Part shown: piece after piece, positions 1-7,052 of the stretch | Layout: every line of letters begins with the position of its first letter | Numbering within the stretch: position 1 is the stretch's first letter | Assembly: GCA_045577675.1 (NCBI GenBank) | Contig: JAZNIV010000057.1 | Span: 1 to 14,801 of the forward strand | From: UBA1738 sp045577675 | GTDB taxonomy: Bacteria > Bacillota > Clostridia > UBA1381 | Length of the DNA: 14,801 nucleotides | Reading direction: 5' to 3' | The notes under the pieces: generated by a model | What the model was told of the DNA's origin: nothing | Seen by the model: only the letters and a program-made list of their open reading frames with translations | The model's database searches: none | Made by a program: the position numbers and the translations under genes

Positions 1-947
1 TTTACGTCTGCATTCGGACATCCCATAACTATGCTTATAAGAGAAAGCTTACCTTTTACAGCTGATGCTGCCAGACAGTAGCCTGCATCGGTGCTGTTGC
101 CGGATTTTATTCCGGTTGCATTTGCATAGTAGTGATACGGATATTTATATCTTGAAACCAAATGGTTTGTGCTTAGAATTGTTTTTTCCGAGCTTCGCAT
201 ACTTGTCGGAGGGAATACATATTTTTGTGTTTTTGCAATTTGTGCATATGTAGGATTTTTCATTGCATACTGTGCAAGCTTTGCCATATCTGCCGCAGTG
301 GTATAATGATTTTCGTTCTGCAGGCCTGTTGGATTTGCAAAGTGTGTTCCGGACATACCAAGCTCAGATGCTTTATCGTTCATTTGCTGAACAAATGCGT
401 CAATACTTCCCGAAACAGCTATTGCAAGTGTATTTGCAGCGTCGTTATTGGAATTTAAGATGATTGCATGAAGAAGCTCCTCTACGCTGTAGCTTTCACC
501 TACCTTCATACCAAGCTGCGGCTGGTCATACTTAACATTTGCAAGAGCCTCTTCGGTAACGTTACAATAATCATTCAGGCTTTTATTCTCAAGAGCAAGC
601 ATTGCGGTCATAATGTTGGAGGTGCCGGCAGGGAATACCTGCTTATCTGCATTCAGTGCGTATATGACATCACCGGAATTTGCGTCGATAACAATTGCTG
701 ACTCAGCATTCGGTACAGGGAAGCTGCTCTTTTTTTCGTTATTTTTTTCTGAGTCTTTTTCGGTATCATCATCAGCTTTTTTTGTGGCCGGTGAAGGTGA
801 TGGGCTTGCTTTTTTAGTGGCAGCAGTTTTCTGCGTTGTTTTTGGTGATGCAGATGGTGACGGGCTTTTTTTACTTGTTGCAAATGCTGTCATATTCAAA
901 GCCATAAGAAGCGAAAGAAATACTATTGCGAAACGTTGTTTTCTCAT
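1..947 (-). CDS. Secreted S11 (D-Ala-D-Ala carboxypeptidase-like) protein, probably inactive, C-terminus outside window
   Basis: I translated this minus-strand frame by hand: 315 codons are open from ATG at 947 to the left edge, so the C-terminus lies outside. Residues 1-23 form a signal peptide (hydrophobic core, AFA end). Residues 25-76 are a Lys/Ser/Pro/Thr linker rich in SPSPS-type repeats, then acidic. The peptidase S11 (DacF/DacA-like) fold starts near residue 80. The SxN motif is present (S166-N167-N168) and the third motif reads KSG (281-283, in place of KTG), followed by the family hallmark DAGYCLAASA. The first motif, expected as PAS-x-x-K-x-MTA, reads P-A-G-T-S-N-I-M-T-A (106-115), so the nucleophilic Ser and the general-base Lys are Gly and Asn. 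Family members trim D-Ala from peptidoglycan stem peptides outside the cell; this one likely binds rather than cleaves. Family call is firm, inactivity is inferred. Confidence 0.9.
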   Translation of the reverse strand, partial: MRKQRFAIVFLSLLMALNMTAFATSKKSPSPSASPKTTQKTAATKKASPSPSPATKKADDDTEKDSEKNNEKKSSFPVPNAESAIVIDANSGDVIYALNADKQVFPAGTSNIMTAMLALENKSLNDYCNVTEEALANVKYDQPQLGMKVGESYSVEELLHAIILNSNNDAANTLAIAVSGSIDAFVQQMNDKASELGMSGTHFANPTGLQNENHYTTAADMAKLAQYAMKNPTYAQIAKTQKYVFPPTSMRSSEKTILSTNHLVSRYKYPYHYYANATGIKSGNSTDAGYCLAASAVKGKLSLISIVMGCPNADV

Positions 948-964
948 AATTTCATAGCCTTTCT

Positions 965-995
965 GCCTGTTATATACTTAGCAATGCCAACAGGC
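965..995 (-). promoter_or_regulatory. Hairpin in the 5' leader of the S11 gene
   Basis: A perfect 7-bp inverted repeat (GCCTGTT at 989-995 on the minus strand, AACAGGC at 965-971) with a 17-base loop sits in the predicted untranslated leader. It lies directly upstream of the likely ribosome binding site AGAAAGG. It could modulate translation or mRNA stability; no known riboswitch is recognised. Confidence 0.35.
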
Positions 996-1024
996 GGTGA
1001 CATTTTAACTTATTATATACTATA

Positions 1025-1053
1025 ATTATACATAAAACTATTATATTTTGCAA
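1025..1053 (-). promoter_or_regulatory. Sigma-A promoter of the S11 carboxypeptidase-like gene
   Basis: On the minus strand the -35 box TTGCAA (1048-1053) and the -10 box TATAAT (1025-1030) are separated by exactly 17 bases. Transcription would start near 1018, about 70 bases before the ATG at 947. Confidence 0.75.
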
Positions 1054-1144
1054 TAAATATAATAAAATTTGTAAAAAAGTATAGAAAAATAAAAAATTTA
1101 TGATATACTTATACTATATATTTGTTTTTGCGAGGAAAAGGAAA

Positions 1145-1501
1145 GTGGAAAAAATACAAAAACGATATTATGTACTGGCTTTTATAGCAGCTTTTGCAGT
1201 AGCCGTGATTATCCGTGATTTTAGCTCCTTATCGTTTAAGCTTATTGAATCAGCTACTGTAATTGCACCTGAGGGTGACAGTATTTATATACAGGACGTA
1301 AGTAGAGATAAGGTTAATATTAATACAGCAAATGAAAGGCTTTTGCAAACTCTTGATGGTATTGGCGAAAGTATGGCACAAAGAATTATAAAATATCGAA
1401 CAAAATGTGGTAATTTTGAAGTAATTGAGGATATAATGAAAGTAGAAGGAATCGGAGAAAAGAAATTCGAGGCCTTAAAGGAATACATAATTGTGAAATA
1501 G
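1145..1501 (+). CDS. Short membrane-anchored ComEA-like helix-hairpin-helix protein
   Basis: The start chosen is GTG at 1145, because AGGAAAAGG ends a few bases before it. The in-frame ATG at 1100 has no ribosome site and would add an implausible 15 residues. The 118-residue product has one N-terminal transmembrane helix (about residues 8-24, YYVLAFIAAFAVAVII). After a short spacer comes a ComEA-type double helix-hairpin-helix domain: KVNINTA, then LDGIGESMAQRIIKYR and VEGIGEKKFEALKEYI, with the two GIGE hairpins that grip the DNA backbone. ComEA proteins normally bind incoming DNA at the outer face of the membrane during transformation, and most Firmicutes copies also carry an SLBB domain. 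Here the roughly 35 residues before the HhH are too few for a full SLBB. It is first in an apparent operon with a two-component system, 14 bases before the regulator. Family call is strong; a role in DNA uptake is inferred. Confidence 0.85.
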   Translation: MEKIQKRYYVLAFIAAFAVAVIIRDFSSLSFKLIESATVIAPEGDSIYIQDVSRDKVNINTANERLLQTLDGIGESMAQRIIKYRTKCGNFEVIEDIMKVEGIGEKKFEALKEYIIVK

Positions 1502-1515
1502 AGAGGGAAATTGTA

Positions 1516-2196
1516 ATGAAAATTCTTGTTGTTGATGATGAAAAGGTGATTGTTAAGGGAATTAAGTACAACCTTGAACAGGAGGGGTATCAAGTTGTTA
1601 CGGCATTTGACGGTGAAGAGGCTGTTGCAAAGGCTAAGGACAACAGTATAAATCTGATTTTGCTTGATGTTATGCTCCCGAAAATGGACGGGCTGACAGT
1701 CTGCCGTACAATCAGAAGCTTTTCTGATGTACCGATTATAATGTTAACGGCAAGAAGTGAGGATATTGACAAAATTCTCGGCCTTGAATACGGTGCAGAT
1801 GACTATATAACAAAGCCGTTTAATATTCGTGAGGTAACATCACGTATAAAGGCGATTCTAAGGCGTGTAAATCCTGCACCTAAGGCTGATAAGGACATAC
1901 TTGTTTCAGGAGATATTACTCTTGACTATAATTTCAGACGAGTATCCATTAAGGGTAAGGTTATTGAGCTTACAGGAAAGGAATTTGACCTTGTTGACCT
2001 GTTCGTAAAAAATCCGGGAAGGGTTTATTCCAGAGAAAATCTTCTTGATATTGCCTGGGGTGTGGATTATCCGGGCGATGTGCGTACTGTGGACGTTCAC
2101 ATTCGCCGTTTACGTGAGAAGATAGAAGAAAATCCGGCTGAACCGGTTTACATCAAGACAAAATGGGGTGTTGGTTATTATTATAAGAAAGATTAA
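1516..2196 (+). CDS. OmpR/PhoB-family response regulator
   Basis: The 226-residue protein has the standard two domains. The receiver domain (1-120) shows the acidic pair D8-D9, the phosphoacceptor D51 in LILLDVMLP, T78 in IIMLTAR and K100 in DDYITKPF. The C-terminal winged-helix DNA-binding domain (about 127-226) has the expected ELTGKEFDLV, a recognition-helix segment VRTVDVHIRRLREKI, and the closing wing IKTKWGVGYYYK. An AGAGGG site precedes the ATG. The 3' end overlaps the 5' end of the histidine kinase if that gene starts at 2168, suggesting translational coupling and a cognate pair. It resembles WalR/PhoP-type regulators but I cannot assign a regulon; a sequence tree against WalR, PhoP and ResD would be needed to name it. 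Confidence 0.95.
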   Translation: MKILVVDDEKVIVKGIKYNLEQEGYQVVTAFDGEEAVAKAKDNSINLILLDVMLPKMDGLTVCRTIRSFSDVPIIMLTARSEDIDKILGLEYGADDYITKPFNIREVTSRIKAILRRVNPAPKADKDILVSGDITLDYNFRRVSIKGKVIELTGKEFDLVDLFVKNPGRVYSRENLLDIAWGVDYPGDVRTVDVHIRRLREKIEENPAEPVYIKTKWGVGYYYKKD

Positions 2197-3619
2197 GGAA
2201 TTTTTTCTGTCAATGCGATTCAGTATGATGGCGACGTATGTTGCTGTCATACTGATTTCTATGATTTTGCTTTCAGTTTACATTCTTGGTGCATTGACGG
2301 ATAACCTGTATAATTCAGAGAGGGTAAAGCTGTTTGCAAAGGCAAATATTATATCAGACCTTATAACAACTACAGACGATATTAATGAATATACACAATA
2401 TAGCGTAAGTCAGATTTTGTCCGGAAGCAATATGCGAAGTATAATTGTTGATGCGGACTGCTTTGTGTATTTTGACTCAAGCGAGGATTCTGATCTTATC
2501 GGTAAAATTATTATGCGTGAGTCTATTAATAAGTGTATGAAAAACGGCGAACAGGCATCAAGTATACGTGTAAACAATAATGATACTACTATGATGTCGG
2601 TTGCGGTTCCTCTTCTTGACGGAGAAAGGCTTGTAGGAGCGGTATATCTTGTTGAGTCGCTGACAGATGCGGATATGACAATACGAAATATGCGTAAAAA
2701 CCTTATTGTTTTTGCGATTATTATCAGTATATTGGTAGCTATTTTAAGCCTTGGTCTGTCCATTATGACAACTGCACCTATCGATAACTTCATTTCGGTT
2801 GCAAAGGAAATTTCAAAGGGTAATTTCAATATGAAGGCGAAGGAAAAGGGTACTTTGGAGCTTGTGGAAATGGCGAAGGCACTCAACCTTATGTCTGCCG
2901 AGCTTAACGATTATGAGGAGAATCGTAAAAAGTTTGTTTCCGATGTTTCGCATGAGCTTAAAACACCTCTTGCCACTATCAAGCTTATCTGCGACAGTAT
3001 TGTGACTACCGATAACCCGGAGCCTGAAATGATACAGGACTTTCTTGGAGATTTAAGCGACGAGGTGGATAGACTTACGCGAATTGTTGAGCGGCTTTTA
3101 ACTCTTACCAAGATGGATGCAAACCAGAATGTTGCTGCTCTTACCCCGGTTGATTTTGAGGTGATGGTGAACGCAATTGTCCGTAAGCTTATGCCTAATG
3201 CAGAAGCAAAGGATATTGTGCTTTTTGCGGATTTTGCGGATTTGGGGCTTAAGCCGATGATGCTTGATTATGACAAAATATGGGAGGCAGTTTATAACAT
3301 TGTTGACAATGCGATTAAATACACTCCCGATGGCGGTTTTGTAAAGCTTGAGCTTGCACTTGACAATAAAATGGTGATAATAAGAGTTCATGATAACGGC
3401 CCCGGTATTCCGGATGAAGAAAAGGACAAGATTTTTGAGCGGTTTTACCGACTTGATGATTCCCGTGCAAGAGACACAGGGGGAACAGGGCTGGGGCTTG
3501 CTATTGCAAGAGAAGCAATACTTCTTCACGGCGGTGAGATTTCGGTTGAAAATTCACCCGAGGGTGGTAGCGTGTTTGTGATAAGTCTGCCGTATACGGG
3601 CGGCACAGCAGTGATATAA
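2168..3619 (+). CDS. Membrane sensor histidine kinase, partner of the upstream regulator
   Basis: From GTG 2168 the protein is 483 residues. A start at ATG 2213 (MRFSMM) is possible, but the preceding RKIKEFFLS is typical of this kinase group's N-terminus, so the upstream start is favoured without certainty. Transmembrane helix 1 spans about 20-42. An extracellular sensor region follows (about 43-177, Cache/PAS-like in length, fold not recognised), then transmembrane helix 2 (about 179-200) and a HAMP linker (about 201-252). The kinase core has the H-box FVSDVSHELKTP (phosphoacceptor H262), the N-box NIVDNAIKYTPDG, G1 DNGPGIP, the F-box IFERFYRLDD and G2 GGTGLGLAI. All catalytic motifs are intact. 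It overlaps the regulator gene and precedes the GerMN gene by 21 bases, so the three are probably co-transcribed. Ligand unknown. Confidence 0.93.
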   Translation: MLVIIIRKIKEFFLSMRFSMMATYVAVILISMILLSVYILGALTDNLYNSERVKLFAKANIISDLITTTDDINEYTQYSVSQILSGSNMRSIIVDADCFVYFDSSEDSDLIGKIIMRESINKCMKNGEQASSIRVNNNDTTMMSVAVPLLDGERLVGAVYLVESLTDADMTIRNMRKNLIVFAIIISILVAILSLGLSIMTTAPIDNFISVAKEISKGNFNMKAKEKGTLELVEMAKALNLMSAELNDYEENRKKFVSDVSHELKTPLATIKLICDSIVTTDNPEPEMIQDFLGDLSDEVDRLTRIVERLLTLTKMDANQNVAALTPVDFEVMVNAIVRKLMPNAEAKDIVLFADFADLGLKPMMLDYDKIWEAVYNIVDNAIKYTPDGGFVKLELALDNKMVIIRVHDNGPGIPDEEKDKIFERFYRLDDSRARDTGGTGLGLAIAREAILLHGGEISVENSPEGGSVFVISLPYTGGTAVI

Positions 3620-3640
3620 AAGCCTGCGGAAAGGGATAGT

Positions 3641-4549
3641 ATGAGATATAATAAAAAAATAATCTGGCTTATTATGCTGTTTCTTGTTGCCGGCACAGTG
3701 CTGTTCACTGTTTCGGGAAGAAACAAAACCGGTGATGTCAAAGAGGTTGGAATATATTTTCTGAGTCGTGACAGTTCTGCTTTTGAGCTTGTTACTAAGG
3801 AGATTTCAGCAAAGAACAATCAGGAGATTTATGAAAAAATAGCAGATATTCTTATAAAAGGACCTTCGGGGAATAAATATCTACCTGTAATCGGAAAGGA
3901 CGTTAAGCTTAACAGTGTTAAAAATGACAGCGGCAGCCTTACGGTAGATTTTTCCAAGGAATATGCTGATGCAGATTTGATAAGCACATATGCTGTTATA
4001 AAGACTTTCTCAAGACTTGCAGAGGTGCGTGAGGTTAAGGTGACAGTAAATGGTAGGGAAATAAAAAAAGCAGACGGTGAGCCGCTTGGGTTTGTAACAG
4101 GTGATTATATAAATACCGAATCTGATGATGACTGTGCAACCGGTATACGGCTTTATTTTGCAAATGCAAAAAAGGATGCACTTGTTATGGAATACCGAAA
4201 GATTAATATAACAGATACACAGCCTATTGAGCAGTATATTGTTTCCGAGCTGATTAAGGGCCCTAAGGGAAAGGAGCATGAACGCCTTTTGGAACAGAGC
4301 ACAGGGATATTATCAGTAGAAACCACAGACGGTACCTGCTATGTAAATTTCAAACAGGATTTTATAGATAAAAATATGGCAGCACAGGATAAAAGCAGAC
4401 TTATAATCTATTCTGTAGTAAACTCGCTCACAGAACGTGATAATGTGAAAAACGTGCAGTTTTTAATTGAGGGTAAGAAAACAGAAAAATTCGGAGATGT
4501 AAATATAAGTGAACTCTTTGAAAGAAATGAAGCCTTTATTGAAAAATAA
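3641..4549 (+). CDS. Membrane-anchored protein with two tandem GerMN domains
   Basis: The 302-residue product has an uncleaved-looking N-terminal hydrophobic helix (about 7-24). It has no Cys lipobox, so it is probably a single-pass membrane protein facing outward. Two GerMN repeats follow. The first runs from VGIYFLSRD (36) through ILIKGPSG (70-77) and LTVDFSKEY to VNGRE (139). The second runs from IRLYFANAKKDALV (169) through ELIKGPKG (203-210) and CYVNFKQDF to IEGKK (279). The paired IKGP motifs are the clearest signature. GerMN is known from the spore germination protein GerM and from LpqB of actinobacteria. GGAAAGGG precedes the ATG and the gene follows the kinase, so it may be an accessory to that sensor. 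Function beyond the domain name is inference. Confidence 0.85.
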   Translation: MRYNKKIIWLIMLFLVAGTVLFTVSGRNKTGDVKEVGIYFLSRDSSAFELVTKEISAKNNQEIYEKIADILIKGPSGNKYLPVIGKDVKLNSVKNDSGSLTVDFSKEYADADLISTYAVIKTFSRLAEVREVKVTVNGREIKKADGEPLGFVTGDYINTESDDDCATGIRLYFANAKKDALVMEYRKINITDTQPIEQYIVSELIKGPKGKEHERLLEQSTGILSVETTDGTCYVNFKQDFIDKNMAAQDKSRLIIYSVVNSLTERDNVKNVQFLIEGKKTEKFGDVNISELFERNEAFIEK

Positions 4550-4560
4550 TAATTACTAAG

Positions 4561-4595
4561 CATAATAAAAAGCGGCATTGCCGCTTTTTATTATG
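4561..4595. terminator. Bidirectional intrinsic terminator between convergent genes
   Basis: A perfect 16-bp stem (4561-4576 with 4580-4595) and a 3-base loop ATT contains an AAAAAGCGGC/GCCGCTTTTT core, so both strands end in a U tract. It lies 11 bases after the GerMN stop codon. It also contains the stop codon of the minus-strand propeller gene (4591-4593), so it serves both operons. Confidence 0.9.
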
Positions 4596-6177
4596 CCTCA
4601 TTTAAGTTTATAACAAGCTTTGCCATATCCTGTTTTGAAAGCTCATATCTGTCATCAAAATTAAATTTTAAAGGAATACTGAGCCTGTCAAGAATTTTAT
4701 TTGCATCACCTACTGTGATGGGCTGCTCAGGAAGGAACAGATTATCCTCTGTTTCAAGTATTTTGAGCTGCCTGAAGGTGCCTACAGCCTCATAAAAGCT
4801 GCTGTCCTTCGGAACGTCGGCAAAGTTTTCGGAAAAATCCTCTTTTAAATGAAGTAGACTTGCAAGCAGAAGTACAAATTCCGAACGCACAACCTTTGCA
4901 TAGTTATTGTGCATATTAAGGCTTGCGTAGGTTTCAGCCCATTTTAAGATATTCTGCGACGCAAAGTCATCTACTACATATCCTTTTGAAAACTGTGATT
5001 CAGGAAGAGTATTATGCACTGATACATTATAGTGCTGCCTGGGTTGCTGTCTTGTATATGGTCGGACAGGACGGGATAAGTCAATTTCCTTTGATGAGAA
5101 TATTTCGGCGGTTTCATCATTATAAATAATAATTTCAGTAAAGCCGTCTCCGGTCATATCGCCGCAGGCTATATTGCCAAAGGCTGAAAATGTAAAGGCA
5201 GGACGCATATAACCGTCATATAACGTAGTATTTATATCCTCTTTTTTATGCCCTGCAATATAAAGCTTTCCGGTATCATCAAAGCCGTAAACCGGAACAG
5301 GGGCATATATCGTCTCATTCTTTTCATATAAAAATTCGCCTTTTGAATCAAACAAGGACATATTATCAAGAATGAGTATATCTCTACAGTCCGAATGCTC
5401 GCGAAAGCTTCCGACAGCGATGTTTTCTGCAGCCTCGGGAAGCACCCATAAAAGCTCGCCATTAGATGAATATGCGTGAATTTGCGGGCCGCAGATAATA
5501 ACAACAGGCTCATCTTCCTTGTAAAGACATTCAACGCTTATGGAATTTGCGTGATTTGGCATATCTGCCTTCCATAAAAGCTCGCCAAAGGAATTTATAA
5601 CGTTGTATCCGGCGATTATTTCCTCGCGTCCGTCTCCGTCAAGGTCGTATGCGACAGGACAGTGACCTACGTTGCCGCTGAACTCCCACAAAACATTAAG
5701 ATTAGCATCAAGTGCCCAAAGCTTGCTGTATTTGTTTTTTAAGATAATATTCTGTGCATAACCCGAACCGTCAAGATCGGCAATTACGATGCAGTCGCAG
5801 GCATATTTATCGGGAAGAGTAATTTGTTTTTTTACCTCGGAGGTTTTCCCGTCAAAAATTAACAGCTCTCCGTTCATAACAGCAATTACTTCATTTTTTC
5901 CGTCCTTGTCGATATCATAAATCTGAACAGGCAGGTCTCCTTGATATGCCCCCGATTCGGTATTCGGGTCACCCACCTGCCACAAAAGCTCGCCGTCAAC
6001 GGAAAATGCCGTTATTGCGGCAACCTGACAGGGGAAATATCTCACATCAGGAGAAACGTCAGGCTTTACCATTATAATTTCCAGTCTGCCGTCGCTGTCA
6101 ATATCTCCGAGCCGCATTTGACAACCACTTCCGGCAGAGGCGATATTAATACTTGTCTTAAAATCAATGCTTTCCAT
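4591..6177 (-). CDS. FG-GAP/VCBS-type beta-propeller protein with C-terminal SLH-like repeats, no signal peptide
   Basis: The 528-residue protein has Asp-rich calcium-loop-like repeats spaced along residues 20-360: DIDSDGRLEII (25-35), DIDKDGKNEVI (88-98), DLDGSG (135-140), DLDGDGREEII (178-188) and DMTGDGFTEII (340-350). These alternate with GELLW strands, a pattern of FG-GAP/VCBS propellers and of polysaccharide-lyase-11-like propellers. Residues 408-528 resemble three S-layer-homology repeats, the clearest being FADVPKDSSFYEAV through FLPEQPITVGDANKIL (452-495), with a weaker one either side. SLH domains normally attach surface proteins to cell wall polymer, yet the N-terminus MESIDFKTSINIAS has no signal peptide. 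The ATG is preceded by AGAGAGG and its own promoter, so no longer start is likely. It is monocistronic. Activity unknown; glycan binding is a guess. Confidence 0.8.
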   Translation of the reverse strand: MESIDFKTSINIASAGSGCQMRLGDIDSDGRLEIIMVKPDVSPDVRYFPCQVAAITAFSVDGELLWQVGDPNTESGAYQGDLPVQIYDIDKDGKNEVIAVMNGELLIFDGKTSEVKKQITLPDKYACDCIVIADLDGSGYAQNIILKNKYSKLWALDANLNVLWEFSGNVGHCPVAYDLDGDGREEIIAGYNVINSFGELLWKADMPNHANSISVECLYKEDEPVVIICGPQIHAYSSNGELLWVLPEAAENIAVGSFREHSDCRDILILDNMSLFDSKGEFLYEKNETIYAPVPVYGFDDTGKLYIAGHKKEDINTTLYDGYMRPAFTFSAFGNIACGDMTGDGFTEIIIYNDETAEIFSSKEIDLSRPVRPYTRQQPRQHYNVSVHNTLPESQFSKGYVVDDFASQNILKWAETYASLNMHNNYAKVVRSEFVLLLASLLHLKEDFSENFADVPKDSSFYEAVGTFRQLKILETEDNLFLPEQPITVGDANKILDRLSIPLKFNFDDRYELSKQDMAKLVINLNEA

Positions 6178-6213
6178 AATGAAACCTCTCTGTGATTAAT
6201 TCACTATGTTTTC

Positions 6214-6242
6214 ATTATAACACATAATTAGATAAAATGCAA
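6214..6242 (-). promoter_or_regulatory. Sigma-A promoter of the beta-propeller/SLH gene
   Basis: On the minus strand TTGCAT (6237-6242) and TATAAT (6214-6219) are separated by 17 bases. The start codon at 6177 lies about 30 bases beyond the expected transcription start. Confidence 0.75.
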
Positions 6243-6288
6243 ATAATCATTAAACACCTCTCATAAAGTATAACAGGGAGGAATTGAT

Positions 6289-6519
6289 ATGCTTAGAAAT
6301 TTTGATTTAAGGCAAAAGAAGGTTATTGATGTTGATACCGCTGAGCTTGTTGGGTATATAAGGGATATGGATGTAGATTTTGAAACCGGCAGGATTAATT
6401 CTGTTACAATTCCGGGAAAGGGTATAGCCGGAATTTTTGCAAAAAGCCATAATGTGACGGTGCCGTGGGCAAGCGTTCTTGCAATCGGCAGTGAATTTGT
6501 AATAATAAAGCAAAAGTAA
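6289..6519 (+). CDS. YlmC/YmxH-family PRC-barrel sporulation protein
   Basis: The 76-residue protein is a single PRC-barrel domain of the YlmC/YmxH type. The diagnostic features are the opening LRNFDLRQKKVIDVDTAELVG, the segment DMDVDFETGRINSVTIPGK, and a closing VPWASVLAIGSEFVII. Length matches the family, which is about 75-85 residues in Bacilli and Clostridia and is annotated as sporulation-linked with no defined biochemical role. A strong GGGAGGA site lies before the ATG. It is divergent from the propeller gene and precedes nrdR, which has its own promoter in the 76-base gap. I could not find a convincing promoter of its own. PRC-barrels generally mediate protein or RNA contacts, but no partner is visible here. 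Confidence 0.88.
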   Translation: MLRNFDLRQKKVIDVDTAELVGYIRDMDVDFETGRINSVTIPGKGIAGIFAKSHNVTVPWASVLAIGSEFVIIKQK

Positions 6520-6535
6520 CGTAACATAACAAATA

Positions 6536-6564
6536 TTGAAAAATAATCCGTTTTGATGTATAAT
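6536..6564 (+). promoter_or_regulatory. Sigma-A promoter of the nrdR-mnmE pair
   Basis: TTGAAA (6536-6541) and TATAAT (6559-6564) are separated by 17 bases. Transcription would begin near 6571, some 25 bases before the nrdR ATG, which has GGAGG at 6583-6587. I see no NrdR-box-like palindrome over the promoter. Confidence 0.75.
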
Positions 6565-6595
6565 ATTACTATACTTTGAAACGGAGGATAAATTT

Positions 6596-7051
6596 ATGAA
6601 GTGTCCATACTGCGGTTTTTCCGAAAGTAAGGTAATAGATTCACGTCCTACAGAGGATGGTAACTCCATTAGGCGCAGAAGAGAATGTCTTAAGTGTCAG
6701 AAGAGATTTACAACCTACGAAAAGCTGGAAACTATTTCACTGATTGTTATAAAGCAGGATAATTCACGTCAGCCATATGATCGTGAGAAGGTTATACGGG
6801 GCTTGATTCGTGCGTGCGAAAAAAGACCTATTACATATGCACAGATGGAGCATATTGCAGATGAAATCGAAAGCGAGATTTACCAGCTTATGTCGCGTGA
6901 AATTACCTCGACGGAAATCGGTGAAAAGGTAATGAACCATTTAAAGGAGCTTGATGAAGTTGCATATGTGCGTTTTGCATCGGTTCATCAGCGGTTTTCA
7001 GATATACACGAATTTATGACGGCTTTAAAAGAGCTTTTAGAGGATAAGTAA
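6596..7051 (+). CDS. nrdR: Ribonucleotide reductase transcriptional repressor NrdR
   Basis: The 151-residue protein is full length for the family. The N-terminal zinc ribbon has Cys3/Cys6 in MKCPYCGFSESKVIDSRPTE and Cys31/Cys34 in ECLKCQKRFTTYE. The ATP-cone domain follows (about 46-136), with YDREKVIRGLIRACEKRPI and the family-typical VAYVRFASVHQRF. NrdR senses ATP/dATP and represses ribonucleotide reductase genes when dATP is high. GGAGG lies 8 bases before the ATG and a sigma-A promoter lies upstream. mnmE starts one base after the stop codon, so the two are surely co-transcribed. No nrd structural genes are in this window, so the targets are elsewhere. Confidence 0.97.
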   Translation: MKCPYCGFSESKVIDSRPTEDGNSIRRRRECLKCQKRFTTYEKLETISLIVIKQDNSRQPYDREKVIRGLIRACEKRPITYAQMEHIADEIESEIYQLMSREITSTEIGEKVMNHLKELDEVAYVRFASVHQRFSDIHEFMTALKELLEDK

Positions 7052-7052
7052 T

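Noticed and set aside
1100..1144. N-terminal extension of the ComEA-like protein from ATG 1100
   Set aside because: There is no ribosome site before it, and TATACT boxes at 1104-1115 suggest transcription may start after this ATG; GTG 1145 has a good site.
6242..6269. Sigma-E-like boxes before the YlmC/YmxH gene (AATAAT, 14 bases, CATAAAGT)
   Set aside because: The match is partial and the start of transcription would fall within the ribosome binding site, so I do not call it a promoter.
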